DNA of 64,000 bases from Chitinophagaceae bacterium (GTDB lineage: Bacteria > Bacteroidota > Bacteroidia > Chitinophagales > Chitinophagaceae). Made by a program: the position numbers and the translations under genes. The notes beneath the pieces are model-generated. The model saw nothing but the letters and a program-made list of their open reading frames with translations. It did no database searches and was not told the origin of the DNA. Shown piece after piece: positions 53,260-62,351 of this stretch (position 1 is its first letter; every line of letters starts with the position of its first letter). The stretch lies in contig CANFHA010000008.1 of the NCBI GenBank assembly GCA_947446645.1, positions 180,962 through 244,961 of the forward strand, given 5' to 3'.

Positions 53260-55122
53260 GTGCCGGATGTAATACAATTGTTGTCGGACCATATAGCCAA
53301 CCAGATAGCGGCGGGCGAGGTCATTCAGCGCCCGGCATCGGCGGTAAAAGAGTTGCTGGAGAATGCCATAGATGCCGGTGCCACAGAGATACAACTGATA
53401 ATAAAAGACGCAGGCAAGGAGCTGATACAGGTGACGGACAACGGCAAGGGCATGAGCCCCACCGATGCCCGCATGAGCTTTGAGCGCCATGCCACCAGCA
53501 AAATACGCAACATAGAAGACCTCTTCAGGATACGCACCATGGGCTTCAGGGGCGAGGCACTGGCCTCAATAGCCGCTGTAACACAGGTGGAACTGAAGAC
53601 CCGCCAGGCGGCAAATGAAGTAGGCTCGCGCATAGTGATAGAGGGCACCGAGGTAAAAGTGCAGGAGGCCTGCGCCGCTAATCCCGGCACAACGATAAGT
53701 GTAAAGAACTTGTTCTTCAACGTACCCGCGCGCCGTCACTTTCTGAAAAGCGCCACCACTGAGCTGCGGCATATACTCGATGAGTTTACCCGGGTAGCCC
53801 TTGCATACCCCACCATAGGTTTCCGCTTCTGGAACAATGGTGTGGAGCAGTACCACCTGGGCGCCGGTAACCTGAAGGAGCGCATAGTAGGCCTGCTGGG
53901 CAATGCCTACGCCAAAAACCTGGTGCCGGTAGAGGAGCAGACCGATGTGCTGAACATTCACGGCTTTATAGGCAAACCTGAAGCGGCAACACGGACACGT
54001 GGCATGCAGTTCTTCTTTATCAATGGCCGCTTCATACGCAACCCATACCTGCACCATGCTGTGGTACAGGCCTATGAGGGATTGATAGAAAAAGAATCCT
54101 TCCCGTTCTACGTGCTCTTCCTGGAGGTAGACCCCGCGCGGGTGGATGTGAACGTACACCCCACCAAGCAGGAAGTAAAGTTTGAGGATGACCGAATGAT
54201 GTATACTTACCTGAACAGTGCGGTGAAACACTCACTGGCCCGGTACAACATTGCCCCCTCGCTCGACTTTACGCTAAGCCCGGAGATACAGAACCTGCCA
54301 TCTGTGCAGCTGCCTTATACGCAGCGCCAGCAGGAAGACACCCAGCGCGGCTACCTCTACAATACATTTACCGACAAAAACCAGGCACACTTCATAGAGC
54401 GCAAAGACAGCCTGAAGCAGTGGAAAGATCTGTATGAAATAGCCAAAGTGCCACTGGCTGATATTGGAGCCATCTCCTCGCCATCAGCCACACCGGGCTA
54501 CCCCGACAGCAGCACCATGCAAGGCTCTATACTTAGCGGCGCTGAGAGCGAAGGCAAGGGTGGCGGCAACATGATGCTGGTACACGGCGCCATGCTGGCC
54601 ACCACCGTGAAGAGCGGTATGATGCTCATACACATTCGCCGCGCACAGGAACGGATATGGTACGAGCGCCTGCTGGACGAGTGGAACAGCCAGGACACCC
54701 CATCGCAGCGTGTGCTGTTTCCTATAACCTATGAAGCCAGCCCGCAGGATGCCGTGCTGCTTACCGAGGTGCTGGCCGACCTCGCACGTATCGGTTTTGA
54801 TATAGCACCTTTCGGGCAGAACACCTTTGCCGTACAAGGCACCCCCAGCGGACTGCCCACCGGCGAGGAAAAGAATGTGCTGGACGAAGTGATAGACCAC
54901 CTGAAACATGAGTCGCCGGATGCCGTGAACAAGCGCACTGAGATGCTGCTGGTCCATATGGCCCGCCGCCTCAGCCGCAACAAGCACGCTATAATACAAC
55001 CCGAAGGACAGCAGGCATTGATAGACGAGCTCTTCGCCTGCTCACAGCCCGAATACACCCCCGATGGCAAGCGGGTATTTGTGATGATAAAGAAAGAAGA
55101 CCTGGAGAACATGCTGGGTTAG
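53260..55122 (+). CDS. mutL: DNA mismatch repair protein MutL
   Basis: A 620-residue GHKL ATPase that couples MutS mismatch recognition to repair. The start is GTG at 53260. ATP-binding motifs are ENAIDAGAT, DNGKGM and GFRGEALASI. The C-terminal dimerisation domain begins about residue 440. The usual metal site DQHA(x)2E(x)4E is replaced by HIRRAQERIWYE, so a canonical endonuclease site is absent or altered. The end carries a QPEGQQALIDELFACSQPE segment and a YTPDGKRVFV strand. A TTGATCGGTTG repeat follows the stop. Confidence 0.95.
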   Translation: MPDVIQLLSDHIANQIAAGEVIQRPASAVKELLENAIDAGATEIQLIIKDAGKELIQVTDNGKGMSPTDARMSFERHATSKIRNIEDLFRIRTMGFRGEALASIAAVTQVELKTRQAANEVGSRIVIEGTEVKVQEACAANPGTTISVKNLFFNVPARRHFLKSATTELRHILDEFTRVALAYPTIGFRFWNNGVEQYHLGAGNLKERIVGLLGNAYAKNLVPVEEQTDVLNIHGFIGKPEAATRTRGMQFFFINGRFIRNPYLHHAVVQAYEGLIEKESFPFYVLFLEVDPARVDVNVHPTKQEVKFEDDRMMYTYLNSAVKHSLARYNIAPSLDFTLSPEIQNLPSVQLPYTQRQQEDTQRGYLYNTFTDKNQAHFIERKDSLKQWKDLYEIAKVPLADIGAISSPSATPGYPDSSTMQGSILSGAESEGKGGGNMMLVHGAMLATTVKSGMMLIHIRRAQERIWYERLLDEWNSQDTPSQRVLFPITYEASPQDAVLLTEVLADLARIGFDIAPFGQNTFAVQGTPSGLPTGEEKNVLDEVIDHLKHESPDAVNKRTEMLLVHMARRLSRNKHAIIQPEGQQALIDELFACSQPEYTPDGKRVFVMIKKEDLENMLG

Positions 55123-55133
55123 TTGATCGGTTG

Positions 55134-55212
55134 TCCTTCGACGTCGCTCAGGATGACAATTAGTTGATTGGTTGAATAGTTGATTTGTCATGGTGAGCGT
55201 AGTCGAACCATG
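55134..55212. repeat. two GAGCGTAGTCGAA-type palindromes
   Basis: A palindrome at 55134-55153 (TCCT...AGGA arms, reverse orientation) and one at 55189-55212 (CATGGT...ACCATG arms) share the core GAGCGTAGTCGAA. Related copies lie at 59278-59299 and 63657-63676 with different but still complementary arms. They are in the gap before hpt. Confidence 0.65.
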
Positions 55213-55336
55213 ATAGCGGAATAAACTACTGATGCTTAGGGTGCGAAAAACTTTTGCCGCCTCAAAAACATAACATAGAAACTGCACCTTTGCGGGAGAT
55301 TTTTGAATTTTGATTTTTTACTTTTGAATTTACAAT

Positions 55337-55903
55337 ATGGCTACTGTTCACGACAAGGTATTCGTACCGTTCATTTCTAAGGAAGACATACAGCAGCGCG
55401 TAAAGGAGCTGGCTGATTCGATCAATGCTGACTACGAGGGTAAGAACCCCCTGCTCATAGGCATACTCAATGGCTCGTTCATATTTGCGGCAGACCTGTT
55501 TCGCCACCTTACCGTGAATGCGGAGATATCGTTTATAAAGCTGGCATCTTACAAGGGCACCACCTCCACCGGCAATGTAGTAACCGCTATAGGCATGGAG
55601 GAAGACCTGCACGGCCGCCACGTCATCATTGTGGAGGACATTATAGACACCGGTAAAACGCTCAGCGCCTTTCTGCCGGAGATACACCACCGCCAGCCCG
55701 CATCAGTAAAGATCGCCACCTTCCTCACCAAGCCGGAGGCCCTGAAATTCAATGTAGTGGCCGACTACACCGCCTTCAAAATAGAAAACAAATTTGTAGT
55801 AGGCTACGGTCTCGACTACGACGGCCTGGGCCGCAACCTCCCCGACCTCTACATCCTCAAAGAAGAAGAACCAAAATCAGAAACGATTCCGGCAGAGGCG
55901 TAA
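55337..55903 (+). CDS. hpt: hypoxanthine phosphoribosyltransferase
   Basis: Salvages hypoxanthine (and usually guanine) to IMP/GMP with PRPP. The 188-residue type I phosphoribosyltransferase has the flexible loop FIKLASYKGT and the PRPP motif VIIVEDIIDTGKTLS with its acidic pair. The late VGYGLDYDGLGRNLPDLYIL is also family-typical. The leader has an AAAAGT-type AT-rich cassette, and a CACCTTTG box lies at 55285-55292. The gap after it to polA contains a repeat and no gene. Confidence 0.95.
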   Translation: MATVHDKVFVPFISKEDIQQRVKELADSINADYEGKNPLLIGILNGSFIFAADLFRHLTVNAEISFIKLASYKGTTSTGNVVTAIGMEEDLHGRHVIIVEDIIDTGKTLSAFLPEIHHRQPASVKIATFLTKPEALKFNVVADYTAFKIENKFVVGYGLDYDGLGRNLPDLYILKEEEPKSETIPAEA

Positions 55904-56098
55904 TAACCTGCTATCGCTACATGCTGATAGAAGAACGGAACCTGAGCACATGATGGCGCCTTTTTTTTGCCGTAGAAGTAGGTCCGGAAGCCAATAGAAG
56001 GCTCATTTGTTGCTTTACTACATAAGCTAAAGAACAGCACAAATAGGTAAAAAAGCCAGCGCCATGTCGCCGGGGAGCGAACTGCGCAACCAGCGTAG

Positions 56099-56180
56099 AG
56101 CTATGTTTTGGCCGGCGGAGCCTTTGGCCAAAACTCGCCTTTCTTTGTTACTTTCTTTGGCGAAGCAAAGAAAGTAAAGA
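56099..56180. repeat. copy of the GGCCGGCGGAGCC hairpin module
   Basis: TTGGCC (56108-56113) and GGCCAA (56126-56131) flank GGCGGAGCCTTT, and a perfect 12-bp stem follows (56148-56159 with 56166-56177). The same module is in each of the tandem units at 63.1-64 kb. It lies in the 414-bp gap between hpt and polA, where no gene was found. Confidence 0.75.
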
Positions 56181-56318
56181 TAATAAGGAGGCAATCCGGA
56201 GACTTGTTGCTACACAGTAAGATGCACATCGGGAACGAAGCAAAGAAAAAGTAAGGTAACGCGAACACCCGCACCTCGGACTATTGAGCCATTGAGCCAT
56301 CCAGCCATTGAGCAATTA

Positions 56319-59252
56319 TCAATGCGCCTCCAGCCAGTTATTCCCCTTACCAGTCTCCACATTCGATGGCACATCGTGCGGCAGTTTCATAGCGCTTTCC
56401 ATGCCTGTTTTTATCAGGTGCTGGGCGGCGTCTATCTCATCCAGCGGCACATCAAACAAAAGCTCATCATGCACCTGTAGTATCATGCGGGTGCGCATGT
56501 TGCGGCTCACCAGCTCCCGGTGAATGGTGATCATGGCCAGCTTTATCATATCTGCCGCAGTGCCTTGTATGGGCATGTTTATGGCATTTCGCTCTGCATA
56601 GCCGCGCACCGTGAAGTTGGCCGAGTAGATATCCTTTAGCCAGCGTTTGCGGCCCATTACGGTCTCTACATAGCCATGCTCCTTGGCAAAGTTTATGCTG
56701 CGGTCCATATATTGCTTTATGGCGGGGTACTGGGTAAAGTAGTTGTCTATAATGGTCTTTGCCTCCGTACGGCTCACGCCTATATTCTCCGCCAGCCCAA
56801 AAGCCGACTGGCCATAGATGATACCAAAGTTCACCGCCTTGGCAGCACGGCGCTGCGCGCCGGTCACCTCGCTTTCAGCCACACCATATACCTTGGCTGC
56901 CGTGGCGGTATGTATGTCTTTACCTTCTTTAAAGGCCGCTATCATGTTATCATCACCGCTTATGGCCGCCACTATGCGCAGCTCTATCTGCGAATAATCC
57001 GCAGACACCAGCGTATAGCCATCACCGCGACTTATGAACGCCTTGCGTATCTCCCGCCCGCGGTCTGTGCGTATCGGTATGTTTTGCAGATTAGGGTTGT
57101 TGCTGCTCAGCCTGCCCGTTACCGCCACCGCCTGTGCAAAGCTGGTATGCAGCCTCCCAGTGCGCGGATTGATAAGGTTGGGCAGCGAATCCACATACGT
57201 GCTTTTCAGCTTCGTAAGCTCGCGGTAGGCAAGTATATCTTCCACCACCTGGTGCTTGTGGCGCATCTTCTGCAGTATATCTTCACCGGTGGCATACTGG
57301 CCCGTCTTGGTCTTCTTCTGCCCGGCATCTATTTTCATTTTCTCAAACAGCACCTCGCCCAGCTGCTTCGGCGAACCTATATTGAACTTCACCCCCGCAT
57401 GGTTAAAAATGTTCTCCTCCGACTGGCGTATATCCTTCTCCAGGTCTTTGGAGTAGCTGCGCAGGAACGCCACATCCAGCCCCACACCCTCATACTCCAC
57501 ATCTACCAGCACCTTCACCAGCGGGTCTTCCACCTCGTCAAATACATTCTTTACATTCTTCTGCACCAGCATCGGGTCAAACACTTTTTTCAGTTGCAGG
57601 GTCACATCAGCATCTTCTGCTGCATATTCTTTCAGCTGCTCTATCGGCGCATCGCGCATAGACGTTTGCCCCTTGCCTTTCTTGCCTATCAGTGTTTCTA
57701 TAGATACCGGCTTGTAGCTTAGATACTTCATGGCCAGCATATCCATGCTGCGCTTGCCATCGGGGTCTATCACATAGTTGGCCAGCATGGTATCATATAT
57801 CGGCCCTTTCAGCGCAAACCCATACCACTTCAGCATCAGCATATCATACTTCAGGTTCTGCCCCACCCACAGCACATCCTCCCGCTCAAACAGCCCTCTG
57901 AACCGCTCTAACACGCTTATCGCTCCCGCTCTGTCTGCAGGTAAACTTACAAAGTAAGCCAGCCCCTGCACGTAGCAGAAGCTCATGCCCACCAGGTCGG
58001 CCAGGTTGGGGTCTAGATCTGTTGTCTCGGTGTCAAATGCTATTTCCGGCTTATCGGCCAGCACTGCCAGCAGCTCTGTTATCTCTTCGTCTGTCTGCAC
58101 CAGCGTATACACATGCGGCACCTCCTCCAGCGTAGTCAGGTTTGCCGGCAGGTTGTCTGTCTCTTCCCCTCCGCTCTCCCGCTCTGTTCCTTCGCTCTCA
58201 ACTATGCTCTCCCGCTCCGTTTCTCCGCTCTCATTTGCCGCTCTCCGCTCTCCCGCACCTGCGGGTATCGGGTTCCCAAACAAGTCCAGTCCCCTGCTCG
58301 GCGCTGCTATACTCTTTGCACTCGTTTTAGGCGCGCCGCCGTTCCATATATCCTGCTCCGTGCCGGTCTCGCCCAGCACACGCTTCGTCAGCGCCCTGAA
58401 TTCCAGCTCCTCAAATACCTGCCTTATCGCATCTGTATTCTTTTCCTTTACCCTGAAGTCCTCTTCATGAAACGGCACCGGCACATTCGTTATTATAGTG
58501 GCCAGCTTCTTGCTCATTATGGCCTTCTCCTTGCCATTGCGAATCTTCTCGCCCAGCGCACCCTTTATCTTATCCGCGTTGGCCAGTATGTTCTCTATGT
58601 TGTCGTATTCGGCTATCAGCTTGGCAGCCGTCTTCTCGCCCACACCTGGTATGCCCGGTATGTTATCCACCGCATCGCCCATCAGGCCCAGCATATCTAT
58701 TACCTGGTCTACCCGCTTTATACCCCACTTGGCTATTATTTCTTTTTCGCCCAGAGTCTCCTGGTCGCTGAATGGCGACTTGGGCTTGTACATAAACACC
58801 TTCTCCCGCACCAGCTGGCCATAGTCTTTATCCGGCGTCACCATGTACACAGTATAGCCCAGGTCTGCAGCCTCCAGCGCCAGTGAACCTATTATATCAT
58901 CCGCCTCATACCCATCCAGCTCCAGGCACGGCAGGTTAAAACCCTTTATGATGCGTTGTATATCCGGCACAGCCGCCTTCAGGTCTTCCGGCGTTTCCTG
59001 CCGGTTGGCCTTGTAGTCCGCAAAGTCAGTGTGGCGCTCCGTAGGCGCCGCTGTGTCAAACACCACCGCCAGGTGCGTAGGCTTTTCCTTCGTCAGCAGC
59101 TCCAGCAGCGTATTCGTAAACCCGAACTGTGCATTCGTATTCTTCCCCTTCGTCGTCACCCGCGGATTGCGTATCAGCGCATAATAAGCACGAAATATCA
59201 GCGCAAAAGCATCCAGTAAAAACAGTTTCTTTTCAGGTGTATTTTCAGACAT
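56319..59252 (-). CDS. polA: DNA polymerase I
   Basis: A 977-residue family A polymerase with all three domains: 5'-3' exonuclease (about 8-290), 3'-5' exonuclease (FDTETTD, with D407 and E409) and polymerase (motif A DYSQIELR at 752-759, motif B RRAAKAVNFGIIYG, motif C VHDE at 927-930). It acts in Okazaki fragment maturation and repair. An odd point is a low-complexity Ser/Glu/Arg-rich linker at about 336-366 encoded by degenerate CGCTCTC heptamers (58155-58247). It begins with ATG at 59252. Confidence 0.97.
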   Translation of the reverse strand: MSENTPEKKLFLLDAFALIFRAYYALIRNPRVTTKGKNTNAQFGFTNTLLELLTKEKPTHLAVVFDTAAPTERHTDFADYKANRQETPEDLKAAVPDIQRIIKGFNLPCLELDGYEADDIIGSLALEAADLGYTVYMVTPDKDYGQLVREKVFMYKPKSPFSDQETLGEKEIIAKWGIKRVDQVIDMLGLMGDAVDNIPGIPGVGEKTAAKLIAEYDNIENILANADKIKGALGEKIRNGKEKAIMSKKLATIITNVPVPFHEEDFRVKEKNTDAIRQVFEELEFRALTKRVLGETGTEQDIWNGGAPKTSAKSIAAPSRGLDLFGNPIPAGAGERRAANESGETERESIVESEGTERESGGEETDNLPANLTTLEEVPHVYTLVQTDEEITELLAVLADKPEIAFDTETTDLDPNLADLVGMSFCYVQGLAYFVSLPADRAGAISVLERFRGLFEREDVLWVGQNLKYDMLMLKWYGFALKGPIYDTMLANYVIDPDGKRSMDMLAMKYLSYKPVSIETLIGKKGKGQTSMRDAPIEQLKEYAAEDADVTLQLKKVFDPMLVQKNVKNVFDEVEDPLVKVLVDVEYEGVGLDVAFLRSYSKDLEKDIRQSEENIFNHAGVKFNIGSPKQLGEVLFEKMKIDAGQKKTKTGQYATGEDILQKMRHKHQVVEDILAYRELTKLKSTYVDSLPNLINPRTGRLHTSFAQAVAVTGRLSSNNPNLQNIPIRTDRGREIRKAFISRGDGYTLVSADYSQIELRIVAAISGDDNMIAAFKEGKDIHTATAAKVYGVAESEVTGAQRRAAKAVNFGIIYGQSAFGLAENIGVSRTEAKTIIDNYFTQYPAIKQYMDRSINFAKEHGYVETVMGRKRWLKDIYSANFTVRGYAERNAINMPIQGTAADMIKLAMITIHRELVSRNMRTRMILQVHDELLFDVPLDEIDAAQHLIKTGMESAMKLPHDVPSNVETGKGNNWLEAH

Positions 59253-59277
59253 TTTGTTTCAATTTTTTGTGGGTGTC

Positions 59278-59299
59278 ACCCTGAGCGTAGTCGAAGGGT
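59278..59299. repeat. GAGCGTAGTCGAA palindrome with ACCCT/AGGGT arms
   Basis: Third copy of the palindrome family, just upstream of polA. Its arms differ from those at 55189-55212 but still pair. The gap 59253-59868 holds this and other repeats and no gene before the zinc-ribbon ORF. Confidence 0.65.
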
Positions 59300-59427
59300 A
59301 ACCCCGCCGAATGACTGACATATCGCTAAGGTAAGGCAAAACTAAATTATTGGGTACTTAGCTTGGGTGCTACTATCTCCGTCCGTTGCCGCACTCTTGT
59401 ACGTTCAGTTCTTTACTCGACTCGCTC

Positions 59428-59686
59428 GTCATTGCGAGGCACGAAGCAATCTCACAAAAACACAGGGAAATTCACATACCGCCGAAGGGGCACCATTCAT
59501 CTACGGATTACCATCTAGCTAAGGCCTGGCAAGCTTGCCGGGCAACTCTCCTCCTTTTTTCAAGGATGCCTGCCAAGGCACGGGCGAAGCCCACCCGCAG
59601 GGGAGGTGGTTCATCTCAGCTCTGTACTCCACTGAGCCTGTCCTGACCTTGCCGAAGGGTCATTGCGAGGCACGAAGCAATCTCAC
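59428..59686. repeat. ATTGCGAGGCACGAAGCAAT palindrome, two identical copies
   Basis: The same 28-nt element is at 59428-59455 and 59659-59686, with palindromic arms ATTGC and GCAAT. It is one of the dispersed small repeats typical of these genomes. The DNA between and after it (to 59760) is G/C-run rich, with CCCC and GGGGG tracts, and non-coding. Confidence 0.7.
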
Positions 59687-59868
59687 GAAACATGGGAAAT
59701 TCCCCCCTTTAAGCGTAGCCGTGTGCGTTGGGGAAGGGGGTTAGGGGGATGTTTTAAACCGAAGCAATACTTCATTTTATGATAATAATCCATCAACAGC
59801 GAGTCCACTTTTTATGCAACGTGACTCATAGGCAAATATGAAATGGTTAGCCATCCCTATTTTACAGT

Positions 59869-60033
59869 ATGCAAAACCCTGAAGTTTATTTGATCAATGA
59901 CCAACCAACTACATGTCCATATTGTGGCTGCCGAACGGATTTTTATGACATTATCCATAAAGCAGAATATTATGAATTGCATTTTTGCAAAAATGTCAAT
60001 TGTGGATTTACCTTTCTTGCAATGGAAGATTAG
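59869..60033 (+). CDS. small zinc-ribbon protein, 54 residues
   Basis: The frame from ATG 59869 to TAG 60033 encodes a 54-residue protein that is short but has strong sense: CPYCGCRTDFYDI then ELHFCKNVNCGFTFL, giving two paired Cys knuckles of the CxxC/CxxxxC type. No signal peptide or other domain. It ends convergently, overlapping the end of the nuclease-helicase gene by 4 bp, so it may be a separate regulator or a small partner. The short length and the overlap keep confidence moderate. Confidence 0.62.
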   Translation: MQNPEVYLINDQPTTCPYCGCRTDFYDIIHKAEYYELHFCKNVNCGFTFLAMED

Positions 60034-62066
60034 ATTTCTCCAATGCCGCACGATTTTAAATATTCGAAAATAGGATCATAAATTTCAGGCGATCTGGTAA
60101 TATCGTCTTTATCCCCTTCAGGCACCCAGAGTATCATCCCTTCCCGTGCTCTTGTCAATAAGACCCGGTATTTATTCAGTAAAAACTGTCGATCCTCTTC
60201 CTTATTGACATTTGCCCATTTTGTCCCGTTAAAATTTTTAAACCCCCATTTATTTCCGTCGCGACGAAGATCACCATCCCAACAAAGGCCAACCCGATCA
60301 ATCTCTAAGCCTTGTATCTTATATTCTGTGGCTACGATTTCCAAATAATAGGAAGACCTTACATCCTCATCATTATTAAGAAACCAATATGGAACATTAA
60401 TTACTTCTCTAGTATTAATTCCATAAGGCCGCAAACGTAGTCCTCCTGAACTGGCGACCAAACCAATTCTCTTATTTCCTTGTTTCCATGCAGTCAACCA
60501 TTCTTTGGCTACTAAAAGATTTCTGGTTGTCACAATAGGATACTGGTCTGAAATAAGAGAATACAATTCCTTTGCTATTACTGGTTTATTATCAATCACC
60601 GCATTAACCCAATCATTTAAATTATTCGCTTTGAAAGATCTTTGACTTACTACTAAGTGAAGAGAGTTGTTAGTTTGGATATCGATATTGTCTGGTTTTT
60701 CGTTAAAAAGAGCGTTAATAGAATTATTCTGATCCCGTATCAGCAATTCAGGCGAAATATGTACTTGCCAATGATTGTACTTTTGTCTCAATACACGCCC
60801 CCATTCTCCGATCCCGGCTTCACCAGTATTTATTTCTTGGCCATTACCAACTAGCGCTATTATTACCGCCCAGTCTTTATGCCTATCCATTACTTCAAAG
60901 ATGATTTCAGCCTCAGATTTCCGTAGCGGATTCTTTTCCTGCACACGGCTTTGCACGGCTTTATTATAGGCATTATCTGCATCCCAACAGCGTTGCGCTT
61001 CATCAAAAATGGCAATTCGTTCAAATGGTGCTTTTTCATCTCTGATATTGTCCTTAATGAACTTGTGGATGTTCTGAATCTTTGACTCGATTTTCTGATG
61101 CGAAATACTTTTGGAAGGCTTCTGCGTTCGCTGCTTGTTCCTGTAAAGGATTGCTTCTCTTTCAAATTCGTCTCGTGCCAAGGCCTCTCTTAGCACTTCT
61201 ATTAAAGGCCCATTTCCTGAAAAATATGCGGTACTTGATTTGTTTTTTTCGACAAATTCATCCTGATGGATAATGTTTAACCCGACTAGCGTTTTTCCTG
61301 CCCCGGGAACACCGGTGACAAAACAGACCATCTTTTTATTTTCCCGCTTCGCGTCATCTATAACGCGCAAAACGTACTCAGTTGTCAATGATAAATTTTC
61401 TGCTCCCTTTTTTGTTATTGCCTCAACCTTTTGCCCTGCAAAAAGTGCCTGTGCTGCCTGTATGATGGTTGGAGTAGGGCTATATGCACTATTTTCCCAC
61501 TCATGAGCAGCTATACTTTTATTAGCGCTATTATGGTTCAGTTCATACGATGAAAGAATTAGCGTCGATAAATTTCTCTCATTTGCTTTTATTGTCGGTT
61601 GTACTAAGTTGGCTGTGTCTTTGAAGTTTATAAAGGGAATAGTTTGCGCCAATGGAGCTAATAGTATAGGAATGATAATTTTGTCTCTGCTCTCTAAATG
61701 AAAGTCTTTCAGATCAAGAGCATAGTCCTCAACTTGCCGCTTGTCTGCAGGCTCAAAAAACTTTCGGTCATATTTAAATTCTACAATGAAGATTAAATCG
61801 TCTGCTATAATTACAACATCAATTCTGGTAAGGAGCCGCGGTATTTCATACTCCAGCAGTACGGTCCAGTTATTGGCGTTTTCATAATTAGCACAAATGT
61901 CAGATAGATGTTCTTTTAAAATCTCAATCGACCTTTCCCACGAATCAAACTGAATAGTCCATATTTGGGCATGTTGAGTACTGCCAGAATCAAGAGTGCC
62001 TTTAATAAAATTATTACTATCGGATAAAAAGCCACGCACACTATTTCTATAATATGCTTGGGTCAT
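60030..62066 (-). CDS. RecB-like nuclease fused to an SF1 helicase (DUF2075 type)
   Basis: A 678-residue protein of the DUF2075 class. Residues about 40-190 resemble a PD-(D/E)xK nuclease: D83 in RIDVVII, E96-x-K98 in VEFKYD, and a QxxxY element at Q111-Y115. A P-loop helicase follows: Walker A GVPGAGKT at 252-259, Walker B IAIFDEAQ at 351-358, and a motif VI-like LLTRAREGMILWVPEG near the end. The XRE gene upstream overlaps its start (ATGA, 62063-62066). Such pairs are often in mobile or defence regions. Role not shown. Confidence 0.85.
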   Translation of the reverse strand: MTQAYYRNSVRGFLSDSNNFIKGTLDSGSTQHAQIWTIQFDSWERSIEILKEHLSDICANYENANNWTVLLEYEIPRLLTRIDVVIIADDLIFIVEFKYDRKFFEPADKRQVEDYALDLKDFHLESRDKIIIPILLAPLAQTIPFINFKDTANLVQPTIKANERNLSTLILSSYELNHNSANKSIAAHEWENSAYSPTPTIIQAAQALFAGQKVEAITKKGAENLSLTTEYVLRVIDDAKRENKKMVCFVTGVPGAGKTLVGLNIIHQDEFVEKNKSSTAYFSGNGPLIEVLREALARDEFEREAILYRNKQRTQKPSKSISHQKIESKIQNIHKFIKDNIRDEKAPFERIAIFDEAQRCWDADNAYNKAVQSRVQEKNPLRKSEAEIIFEVMDRHKDWAVIIALVGNGQEINTGEAGIGEWGRVLRQKYNHWQVHISPELLIRDQNNSINALFNEKPDNIDIQTNNSLHLVVSQRSFKANNLNDWVNAVIDNKPVIAKELYSLISDQYPIVTTRNLLVAKEWLTAWKQGNKRIGLVASSGGLRLRPYGINTREVINVPYWFLNNDEDVRSSYYLEIVATEYKIQGLEIDRVGLCWDGDLRRDGNKWGFKNFNGTKWANVNKEEDRQFLLNKYRVLLTRAREGMILWVPEGDKDDITRSPEIYDPIFEYLKSCGIGEI

Positions 62067-62284
62067 TTCTTAAATTCTTTAGAGTCGAAAAATTCTGAGA
62101 AAGTGACTTCCAATGCAGCAATGATTTTTTCTAAAATCTCTACCGATATATTCCTGCGGCCATTTTCTACATCAGTCATATAAGTACGGTCAACATCAGC
62201 TCTATTAGCTAAGGCTTCTTGAGATAACTTGAGCCTATGTCTAAGCTCTTTTATCCGTTGACCTACTTTCAACTTGATGTCCAT
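62063..62284 (-). CDS. XRE-family HTH regulator
   Basis: A 73-residue protein made of one HTH_3 domain (GQRIKELRHRLKLSQEALANRADVDRTYMTDVENGRR), with the size and ending (LEVTFSEFFDS) of restriction-modification controller-like proteins. Its stop overlaps the start of the nuclease-helicase gene by 4 bp, so both are probably translated together; it is likely to repress or set the level of the operon. Confidence 0.9.
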   Translation of the reverse strand: MDIKLKVGQRIKELRHRLKLSQEALANRADVDRTYMTDVENGRRNISVEILEKIIAALEVTFSEFFDSKEFKK

Positions 62285-62351
62285 GCGAACAAGGTATACC
62301 TATGTGGCATTTAAGTCAACGGACTTTAAGGGTCATTTTGTAATTTTGATT

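Noticed and set aside
56676..57722. A 348-residue + frame
   Set aside because: It lies wholly within polA on the other strand and is His/Leu/Arg-rich without domain pattern.
59857..60051. A 64-residue - frame overlapping the zinc-ribbon gene
   Set aside because: No domain and antisense to a frame with a clear Cys pattern; treated as a shadow.
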